Source: Hormiphora californensis (lineage: Eukaryota; Ctenophora; Tentaculata; Cydippida; Pleurobrachiidae). From it: 64,000 bases of DNA. The DNA is taken from contig CM035362.1 of the NCBI GenBank assembly GCA_020137815.1, positions 88,605-152,604 on the forward strand, read 5' to 3'. Positions 55,486 to 64,000 of this stretch are shown here, piece after piece (within the stretch, counting starts at the first letter, position 1; each line of letters opens with the position of its first letter). The notes below the pieces were generated by a model. That model did no database searches. It was not told the origin of the DNA and saw only the letters and a list, made by a program, of their open reading frames with translations. The position numbers and the translations under genes were made by a program.

Positions 55486-58369
55486 TCCGAGAAGAAGACC
55501 TGCAGGTTCATTCCATACGCTTTTAAACAAAGTACCCTGTGGAAAACGAAATAAAACCTATCCGAAATCAAAACACCACCATAGTCTATTTTTAATTTTG
55601 TAACCCCAGCAGCGGCTGAGGTAACATCCATCCATCCGGGATCTAGTTCTGTTGGCCGCGGTACTCACCTGACATTACTGCATCTTTTACCCATCATTCG
55701 GTACACTGCGTGCTTACTTCCTTTTGCTTGTGCCCTTCGACCTACTCAGGGATCCTGGTCACCACATTGTCATTTGTTCATAGTTTTGGCGGTTTTATTA
55801 AGTCCTCTAGTCTCACCTAGACCAGTGTTCTCCAGGAACCATCATTTAGTGATTTTACCTAAAACCTATCGTCGCTCTATGTAAGGTTCAACTTCGCTGG
55901 GAAGCGCCTAATATATGTCTAACGCTACACATCCCACAATTGCATCCTTTAATCTTCATAATTACTACAACAAACTACTCTAACAACATTATATCGCAGA
56001 CAGGCAATACTAAAAGACTCCCGATTTCGCCGGAAATCCACCAGATCGCTTCTGTGCAACATCATTATAATCCGTAACAGAACAAAAACAATACCGCGGG
56101 GAAACTTAACAAGACTTTGACCTGCTTCAGTGCGGGGTTAATCAGACCTCTCAGAGTACTCCAGCTTTTGGGCCCCCTTGCTAATGAACCGACGAAAAAA
56201 CACATCTACAACTCATGCTTCTCTCTCCTCACACTTCACTACACTTAAAAACTCCAAGTCCACCTATACACAAAACTAAAAAAACTTACAACAATAACAA
56301 ACACCAATCTAACAAATCTTCGTCTCGAACTCTCAATCCTCTCCTCTTCACAGAGACAAAAACCCTACACTATACACTACCACTACACAATCAACTACAA
56401 GACCTCAGGTTCCGGACTACACATCGCCCATCAGAGCAACAACAAATGCGCAGGGGAGGTGCAGCGGTAAGATCGGTACGGAGTACACAGCGATAATGCT
56501 GAGAATCCATCATATTCCGGGCCCCGGCTTAAGACGGGGGAAAGCGACACACATACTACTTGGGCGACTCAGGAGGTGCATGCCTATGATTGAATCAGAT
56601 GGGCGCGCCGGGTGGCCAACTGGTTCGGGACCAGTCCCGCACCGCATGGCCAGTGCCATAATACGAGACCATCTGCTCACACCGCGAAGGCAAAATGAAA
56701 GACTTATTCTGTTAGCGGTCCCACCACAGGACCAATCAACACCAAAGCTCTCCTACAAGCGAACCATTCCAGTATCTGGCCCCTGGGCTCGTATAAACAC
56801 ACAGGCCCCTAATCAAACTTCAGAACGGTCTCCGATTGACTCGTTTCTCTCTCTCCCAGGCGTTCACCGCCCATCCCCAGGCTTGAAGCAAACCACCTAA
56901 CAACACCTCTCAGGAAACGTCTACTCTGCGTTCGCCAAGTCCTGGTCCGCTCTGCACATTCAAAAATCCTCAAAATCTTCAATACCATATCTCTTCGTGG
57001 ATTCACCCGTGTATCCCTCCGGCTCACTCCTACCGTGGGCCATTTCTTTTCTAGACAACTCAAGACAATTCCAAATCTAGATGACGTACAACACTCTTAC
57101 ACGTCCTTCTAAGCTCACACACAAACTCACTAACACACCATACCACAATCTGTGCTTAATCAAATCCAACCAAGATACACCCAAACCCGAAGCAACACAA
57201 GATTAGCAGCGAAAATCAACTCAGACACTACTAACCTGGCTATAGCCAAGCCAATTACTGAATCGAACTGCTTCACTTCCAGTCATCCTCACCCCTTTAT
57301 CACCAAGGTCTTCTCATTCTCAGAAATCGAACTACAGAGTCCTAGATCGTATCAGATGCCATCTACCATTTCCAAGCATCAGGATTCCGTATGCTGCTCA
57401 GTACCGACTTGCTCCAAAGACATCCTCCGAGATCCCCTGAAACGAGCCTTAGGACCGACTACATACGAGCACACGTACCGTGTCTACTATAACTGCATAG
57501 CGGACTTCCCTCGCCCCCGGGGAGGATGTGCGAAAAGAGGAGCCGTCTAGTGCCCTGTCCTACCCAATCCGACCCTCGATACAGGCCGGTAACGAGATAT
57601 ATCCTGGAATTACCGGATTTCCAAAACTTTTCAGCCAAGCGTAAGTGAACTCGGATTCGCCCAAATCTCCTTCCATTGTCACGAGCAAGTCGAGCAGTTT
57701 ACACACCATCAGGCAATCCACACCGACCAGTTCAGGAAAAATTTAGCCTATTTCAGACAATCGAGACATATTGTTCCTCAGAGCACAATGACACTGAAAC
57801 GTGTATTTCCACATTCTGCGAAATAACCATCATACCTCCGGGCGACCCGCGACATACGGAAGTCGAACCAAAAGGGCGGGGAATAAAACACAAGCGGATC
57901 ACTCTTTCTGGCCTCCGGCTCTGCGGGACAGCAGCAATCCCTTCTTCATCAGGGAAAATGGGCATATTTGCTGTAAATCAGTTTCAGCTCTCATATCATA
58001 TCACAAATCTTACCTTCGGCTTACCACGAGTCAACGGGACTTACGATCAAATGCAAGACAATCATCATCAAACCCCTCGGGGCCTACGGGACACGACAGC
58101 TCACAGCAATCCCTAGCTGAAAACGGTTTGTTAGCTAAACTCATCAGATCAGAATTCTCTTACCTCCGGGCAACAGCACAGTACGAAAACATAACAATTT
58201 TCAAAACGGGAACGACAACCCCACGACATACCATCTTAATAGCCTCCGGTCTACTACGAACCAAATACACATGATATACAACCAATATCAGGGAACAACC
58301 GAGCGATGACCTTTTCTCCGGCCCTCCGGGCTCTACGGACACAGCAATCCCACCGAAGCCACCATTTTG

Positions 58370-59450
58370 TGCGTGTTGCAGAGTAGTCCTTATTCTGTAC
58401 TGACTGAACTATCAACAACCGCACAAGGAAGTGATTGCTGTGTACATTTCTGACAAAGACAAAAAGATACAACCGTGATTCCGAGCAATAACTTAAAACT
58501 AAACCGAAACACTAAAATACCTCATAAATGCAGCCACTTTTTTCTCTCTCCTCTCTCTAACTCTTACTCATCTCATACATATCCAAAAACCCATACTCTC
58601 CAATTGCTGGGGCTCTCTATGCAGAAGTCCATCCGGACTCATTTAGTCCCACATCTTCTAGGAAGCCACATTGCTTAGACCAAGGCTGGATCTCAGACTA
58701 AAGCTCAGGCTATGCTTCAGATCACAGGACTGACTCAATAGAATTGAACTCGCGGGCCCCCCCAGTCAGACTGTCTCCATACAGAAATCACCTAGTGTCT
58801 CTATCAACTCCAACTCCTCAGTCTCCTCTCAGGCACGTCTCTCATCTCTTAAGTGGTCTCTCGAAGCAGAACTCGAGATCTTCTGGAATCTCGCACGTTC
58901 GCAGGGGAACTGGGCCTCTCAGGAACTGCCGCTCAGGAACTTCGTGGAACTGACATTTCCTCCCTCTCCTCGTGTACCAGTCTGACCCACACCCCGTCTT
59001 CTCCTCACATCTTTCTCCGTCCTCCAACCAGGGCGTAGGTAGTTCCCCATTGTCTCCAACTATCGGTAGATCTCTGGACAGCTGATTGGTGGCTGGCGGA
59101 CTACTACGATTGTCAACAAAGCACTATTGTCTACTTGGTACAATCGGCATACCAATCAAAAACCCCCCGTGTTGAAGTTTGCTCTTTCCGAAATAATCGC
59201 CTTTTCTTCTCCTCCGGAACAATTTTGGGGGGGCCAAAACAATTCTAATCCGGTCAATACAAAATAACCTCAGACTGCGTGTCCTACCAATACTGGTAGC
59301 TGTAACCCATGATAACCAGGTTTATTACCAGCAACAGACCAACAAGCCGAAAGCCACAACAAACTCACAATTCAGATGATAAACATACATGGGAAACTAT
59401 ACCAGACAAACTGCTAGTGGATCATCTGCCCGTTTCAGCTGATGCCACAA
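58370..59450. repeat. ~1-kb direct repeat, copy 2
   Basis: Same-strand partner of 54440-55485, with about 3.9 kb between the start points. The difference pattern is mostly small indels, so it is either an old duplication or one locus represented twice by noisy reads. Confidence 0.8.
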
Positions 59451-59499
59451 CACATGTTGTAGCTGGTTAACCAGTACCCTCAGTGCATTATAATAATAT

Positions 59500-60234
59500 T
59501 AGTTAATTAGGCGCATTGAGAACATGCATGTTCCAATTGACTAAACATGTTACCTAACATCTTTCCAATTCCAGATTCTACTGTGTCAGTGTTCGTTGGG
59601 TGGATTTTTATTAACCCCCTGCTCTCTACTGTTGGGTTTCCATGGGAACCCCCCTTCATAATGGTACCATGGTACCCTTTTCCATTCCAGGTGCTGCTGT
59701 GTCAGTGTTTTTCGCTGGCGGATTTATAAACCCGCTCCCCAGCCATGAATAATACAGGGAGTCGCAGGGTAGTCTTCCATTCCCTTCATGTGTGCATCCC
59801 CAAAAACAAAACCGTTGTGGGTGATAATTATCGAGATCAATTTCTTACCGAAAATATGTTTCATCTTAGAATACAGGTACTCCAGAGTTCATGCAGGGTC
59901 GTCTCTCCTTGGAACTGCGCAACGGTGGTGTGTAAACAGCTGGCGTGGAACGTGTACTGACCATTCTACAAGCAGTGCGCTATAAATAACGGGTAAAATT
60001 TAGTGGGATGCATGTCACACGTCTTGAAACTTCGGTTAGGGTAAAGAGGTAATAATCCAATAACATCACAACACAATATCAATTTCAGAACACAATAAAA
60101 CATCGACACAACACAATATCGACCCGATCTGGACGCACTGTTGAGAATCAAAACGGGGTCTGGCGGTGCCAGACAGAGGGTCACTGCGTTAATTAAATGT
60201 TAACAATAATACCAGCTTAATAAAAAACTCGGAT
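59500..60234. other. no gene recognised
   Basis: Contains tttccatgggaacc and taccatggtaccc palindromic words (59635-59680). A gatctggacgcactg / ggtctggcggtgccagacag repeat piece near 60125-60178 is shared with 8338 and 14605. Confidence 0.5.
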
Positions 60235-61313
60235 TTAATTCAACTCAACATTGACATCCTCAACACCTCTTTCTCCATTTGAAACCCCTCCTTCTCCATT
60301 TGAAACCCCTCCTCCTCCTCCTCCTTGACTCCCAGTAACTCTATCTATAAACTCTCTAGCCGCACCCATGGCCTCATCATCCCTACACAGCCACACATGA
60401 CCCCCCGTCTCATATATCCTAGTCTCACATCCCGCCACCTGACCCAACTGCTCACCCTGACCCACCGGTATAATGTCATCATCCCGAGCATGGAGTATGA
60501 TAATAGGCACTGAAACTTGTTTTATCAGGGAGTCAGAAGGGAAGAGACCTCTCATACTCTCTCCAATCATTCCACGTGTACAAGGTAGGAGATTGTACGC
60601 ACGGGAGGGAGGGAAGGTGTGGGCAGCCTCTGCTGAATTCAGAAACGGTGATTCCAGCACCAGTCCATGAACAGGATTATCAATAATAGTCTGATCATCA
60701 AGTGTCTGTTTAAAGGATGTCAACAATTTAACAGACACCCCGGTACCAAGAGAGTGGCCCCAAACAACCACCTTCTTCCAGGGTACGTCTCAACCGCCCA
60801 CTCCAAGACTGAGAACGCATCCTCAACCACAGTGTCCTCATTGGTAGGTATCTCTGAGGGGGAGTCCCCAAAACCACGATAATCAAATGTCACCAGGTTG
60901 TACCGGGTGTTCAGCACGGAATACAATTCACGTCTGTGTCGTGATGCCCGATTACAACTGTTACCATGGCAATATACAATCACAACATCACTATCACTCT
61001 TATCCAATCTCCACAGGTTAATTTGGCCCCCACCAACATACAACGTCTCATTAACAGCACCTTTCAACCCGTACCTCCCCTCAGGATCCTTGAGTCTGTC
61101 CCACCTTGAGAGGGGCAGGTCTATCCAGGTGAGGAACAGGAAGGAGTTGCGGAATCTTGGGCAGTGTTTGAATAGGAGAGGGGCACAGAGTAGGAATGTG
61201 ATTATTAAGATAACGAGGAGAGTGGTTACTATGGCAACCAGATACTCATCCCTCCACCACCAAAAGGGGGAGATGGTAGCGGCATCAGGTTCGGGATCAA
61301 ATGTATACGACAT
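60235..61313 (-). CDS. ABHD12: ABHD12-like alpha/beta-hydrolase, intronless, with one frameshift
   Basis: About 358 residues in two frames joined near 60782. Residues of about 25-48 form one membrane anchor (ending LLCAPLLF). The hydrolase fold follows: VVIVYCHGNSCNRASRHR (oxyanion HGN), YNLVTFDYRGFGDS, VVVWGHSLGTG (nucleophile Ser), LVLESPFLNSAEAA, IIILHARDDDIIP (Asp) and ETGGHVWLC (His). All triad positions are present. The order and motifs resemble ABHD12/12B, membrane-bound lipid (lysophosphatidylserine) hydrolases of vertebrates. The shift falls at TACCC/TGG, where one missing base separates ETYP from WKKVVVWG; this is either a sequencing error or a real disabling mutation. No introns interrupt it. 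The extended Gly-Ser-Asn C-terminal tail is unusual. The start Met is the first in frame, 305 bases from the upstream gene's stop, same strand. Confidence 0.85.
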
Positions 61314-61617
61314 TATATAGGAGCTAGAGAGGGGTAAGCGGAGGGAGATAGATGTTGGGGAGGGTACGGTCTAGGGAGATGGAAATATTGAAAGCTGAAT
61401 GTGACTAAAACAAAAATACAAAAGTTAATAAATTAAACTGACACAAAATCCTTTGCCACACAATTGTATTTTCACTGATATCCCGCGGGCGGCAGCACCA
61501 TCAGAAAAATGTTTGTTGAGTTCTCAACTCAAGTTTCTTCAACTCCCAAAACACCAACTTTATCGTTGCCTAGCTCGACCCCTTTTCGCAAGCTCCGAGG
61601 GTTAGAACATAACAAAT
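61314..61617. other. intergenic spacer between two minus-strand genes
   Basis: Must contain the 3' UTR of the TIMMDC1-like gene and the 5' region of the ABHD12-like gene. I see no canonical AATAAA on the minus strand. Confidence 0.5.
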
Positions 61618-64000
61618 TTATCGAGGATAGCGATAACTTCCATCCCAGCTGCATTCCTTTCCAGCGCTCTGCATTTGCTTTTGTTTCAGGAACTCAGCCC
61701 ACAACTTCTGTTCTTCTTGCTCACTAAAATCTGTCCAGAGCGGATCGGTGGACCTCCACTTTGCTTTGTACCTAGAAACATGTACATGTAAAAAAAGGAG
61801 GGGTGATGAGAGATTAGCTTTGATTGTCATGTTCGTGTTAGTTTATTCAAAATGTTTGTCCTCATCGCTAATTCCTGTGTGAAGAGGTTACATCGTTACT
61901 AAATCGGGATACTTACGAGTCATATGCAGGGTAGACATCATACCGCTGAGAGAGAACAGCAGCTATACCACACACCAGACCAGGAAACATACCCAGGGCC
62001 ATGCCCAGGACCTTGGCTCGGACCCCACGGAACTCGTATCCAGTGCGGAAAAGGCTCATCATCAGCCCACCAAGTGCTCCTGGAGGGGAGGGGGTTAGAG
62101 ATTTGGAGAGGTGGTTTAGGGAGAGGTGGGTTAGGGAGGGGGTTAGAGATTGGGAGAGGGAGGGGGAGGGGATTAGAGATTGGGAGAGGTGGGTTAGGGA
62201 AGGGGGTTAGAGATTGGGAGAGGTGGTTTAGGGAGGGGGTTAGAGATTGGGAGAGGTGGGTTAGGGTGGGGGTTAGAGATTGGGAGAGGTGGGTTAGGGA
62301 GGGGGTTAGCGATTGGGAGAGGTGGTTTAGGGAGGGGGGTTAGAGATTGGGAGAGGTGGGTTAGGGTGGGGGTTAGAGATTGGGAGAGGGAGGAGGTTAG
62401 AGATTGGGAGAGGTGGGCTGGGGAAGGGGGTTAGAGATTGGGAGAGGTGGGCTGGGGAAGGGGGTTAGAGATTGGGAGAGGTGGGCTGGGGAAGGGGGTC
62501 AGAGATTGGGAGAGGTGGGCTGGGGAAGGGGGTTAGAGATTGGGAGAGGTGGGTTAGGGTGGGGGTTAGAGATTGGGAGATGTGGGTTAGGGAGAGGTGG
62601 GCTGGGGATTAGAGATTGGGAGAGGTGAGTCAAGGCGAAGATAATTATAAACCACACATTGAGGTACCCACCTCCAGCAACGTATGGCGTGATCCGATCA
62701 GTGTCGTTATTGTACACCCCCACCAGGAGGGGCAGACCAAGTAGGCAGGAGGTATACACTCCCGTGCGAATCATAACAGGGTAGGAATAACCCAGAACTC
62801 TGTGAGAGATATAATAGGTCTGACGTATTTTAAATAACTCGCTTGAAAAGGGATATATTTGAGCAAGAGTATTAATTTATCTTACAGGGGCTTAGTTACT
62901 CACGCTATAGCCCGATGGTTTGACCTCATTCGGTGCATATCTAGCTTAGACTGGTATACCATCAACTCGTTCATCTGAATAGAGGAGTTGTTATGTTCTA
63001 ACCCTCCCGAAACACGGTCTAGCCAGGCAATAGAGGAGGACCATGGTAACAACTAACGACATGTTACCATGGTAACAACTAACGACATGTTACCATGATA
63101 ACGAATAGCGACATGTTACCATGGTAACGACTAACGACATGTTACCAATTACCATGGTAACAACTAACGACATGTTACCATGGTAACAACTAACGACATG
63201 TTACCATGGTAACAACTAACGACATGTTACCATGGTAACAACTAACGACATGTTACCAATTACCATGGTAACAACTAACGACATGTTACCATGGTAACAA
63301 CTAACGACATGTTACCATGGTAACAACTAACGACATGTTACCATGGTAACAACTAACGACATGTTACCATGGTAACGACTAACGACATGTTACCATGGTA
63401 ACAACTAACGACATGTTACCATGGTAACAACTAACGACATGTTACCATGGTAACAACTAACGACATGTTACCATGGTAACAACTAACGACATGTAACGAA
63501 CGAACAAATTTACTCATTTTTGTGCAACAGTCAAGGGGATGCAGTGAGGTTGCACAAATCAACGGGAAACATAGCTTTTGCTGACATTTTAGTGGATACA
63601 ATTAGCATTGGTAAGTAAATAGGGGCCCCAGTAAAAACTACATATATAACGCCACAAAGCATTAAACTAAAAATTCGTGGAATTGACCATATATATGGGC
63701 ATGCACATTGTGCACCCATATTTGGTCAATTTTTTTGTTCCAATCTCCCATGTTACCATGCAACGCTGAGCAGCTGCTACTATCTTAATTATCTAACCAA
63801 GATATATATAATCTTTCAGCAGACACAGGTACTTGATACCTACCTATAATATAGTGGTTACGAAATGACCCCTCGTGCGCTGGCAAGCGAGGGATAACTT
63901 CGTTCCCAACCTATATATAATTAATACAATAATCACCTCATTAAAGCGTGCATTGGCAGCCTCGTATCCCTGGTATCCACCAAGTATACCCACGAGAGAG
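61618..64000 (-). CDS. TIMMDC1: TIMMDC1-like Tim17/22/23-family mitochondrial inner-membrane protein (C-terminal part)
   Basis: Five exons with matched phases: 63937-64000 (continues beyond the window), 62904-62974, 62672-62799, 61917-62079, 61618-61771. They encode the last 192 residues. Glycine-patterned membrane segments occur at SLVGILGGYQGYEAANARF, MIRTGVYTSCLLGLPLLVGV, ITPYVAGGALGGLMMSLF and VLGMALGMFPGLVCGIAAVL, and a short charged tail ends GSYRYPR. The Gly-rich hairpins, the NARF-to-HRAIA basic loop and the NDTDRITPYVAGGALGG stretch resemble TIMMDC1, an assembly factor for respiratory complex I in the mitochondrial inner membrane. Another Tim17-family protein is possible. The start and promoter lie outside the window. 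Its introns contain two large tandem arrays. Confidence 0.7.
62088..62625. repeat. ~33-bp minisatellite in TIMMDC1-like intron, about 16 copies
   Basis: Unit contains ggttagagattgggagaggt. On the coding strand each unit reads CTCCCAATCTCTAACCCC followed by a pyrimidine run, and in several units CCCCAG. The array begins within 9 bases of the acceptor at 62080, whose upstream sequence is CTCTAACCCCCTCCCCTCCA/G. Confidence 0.93.
63037..63496. promoter_or_regulatory. 26-bp tandem array built on an RFX X-box palindrome
   Basis: Sixteen units (first full one at 63063, last at 63467) plus a partial at 63037. Thirteen contain the exact 14-bp palindrome GTTACCATGGTAAC; one has GATAAC and two have an inserted ATTACC. 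The spacer is aactaacgacat. The palindrome fits the X-box consensus (GTNRCC, then RGYAAC after a short gap) recognised by RFX winged-helix factors. The array is in the intron between TIMMDC1-like exons at 63937 and 62974. Regulatory function is inference. Confidence 0.7.
63497..63936. other. remainder of the TIMMDC1-like intron
   Basis: AT-rich. It holds a further near X-box (gttaccatgcaac at about 63755) and a ctggcaagcgagggataac piece near 63880 similar to the interior of the inverted-repeat element at 20434-20658. Confidence 0.5.

Larger units (their letters stand above)
37500..59500. other. 22-kb region without supportable genes, indel-rich sequence quality
   Basis: No frame encodes a recognisable domain apart from LINE scraps, and ORFs are short throughout. 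Repeat copies that are clean elsewhere in the window appear here with many single-base insertions and deletions, for example gcggactctagtgctaaaat becoming gcgactcagtgctaaat. This suggests unpolished long-read or gap-filled sequence, so absence of genes here is not reliable. Confidence 0.6.

Noticed and set aside
56215-58274. Several 90-157 residue frames in the 56-58 kb region
   Set aside because: No recognisable domains, overlapping on both strands, in sequence of doubtful quality.
61924-62628. Long Gly/Arg/Trp-rich plus-strand frames
   Set aside because: Products of the 33-bp minisatellite, antisense to the TIMMDC1-like gene, with no domain.

Overview
This is a 64 kb stretch of a metazoan genome, most likely a marine invertebrate. 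A sponge would fit but cannot be established from sequence alone. The support is spliced animal-type genes (a BTB-BACK-Kelch protein, a secreted C-type-lectin-domain protein, an ABHD12-like hydrolase and a TIMMDC1-like mitochondrial protein), CR1-type LINEs, many MITEs, and long GA/CT microsatellites. I see no bacterial or viral gene organisation.

Layout. 1-16 kb has no gene I can support. It is a graveyard of palindromic (foldback) DNA elements and MITEs nested in one another, several with clean target-site duplications. 16.1-20.7 kb (+) is a 12-exon secreted lectin-like gene. 20.8-29.9 kb (-) is a 14-exon BTB-BACK-Kelch gene that meets the lectin gene tail to tail; its introns are full of minisatellites. 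30.8-33 kb holds a broken LINE split by a hAT-like insertion. 33.6-37.5 kb (-) holds a CR1-type LINE with a complete 1,029-residue ORF2 and a zinc-knuckle ORF1. 37.5-59.5 kb has no supportable gene and looks like unpolished long-read sequence: copies of repeats that are clean elsewhere in the window are here riddled with single-base indels. 60.2-61.3 kb (-) is an intronless ABHD12-like hydrolase with one frameshift. 61.6-64 kb (-) is the 3' part of a five-exon (so far) TIMMDC1-like gene.

The most unusual features concern tandem repeats. In the Kelch gene three intronic minisatellites contain the splice junction itself: 20 copies of a 3' splice site, 12 copies of another 3' splice site, and 14 copies of a 5' splice-site-like word. 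A fourth array in the TIMMDC1-like gene repeats a branch-point-like word plus pyrimidine tract. The next TIMMDC1-like intron contains 16 tandem units built on a 14-bp palindrome that matches the RFX X-box consensus. Two giant foldback elements share terminal bases and 9-bp target duplications.

The protein-coding genes do not form an obvious pathway. All gene models were built by hand from reading frame, splice consensus and phase continuity, without transcript data.
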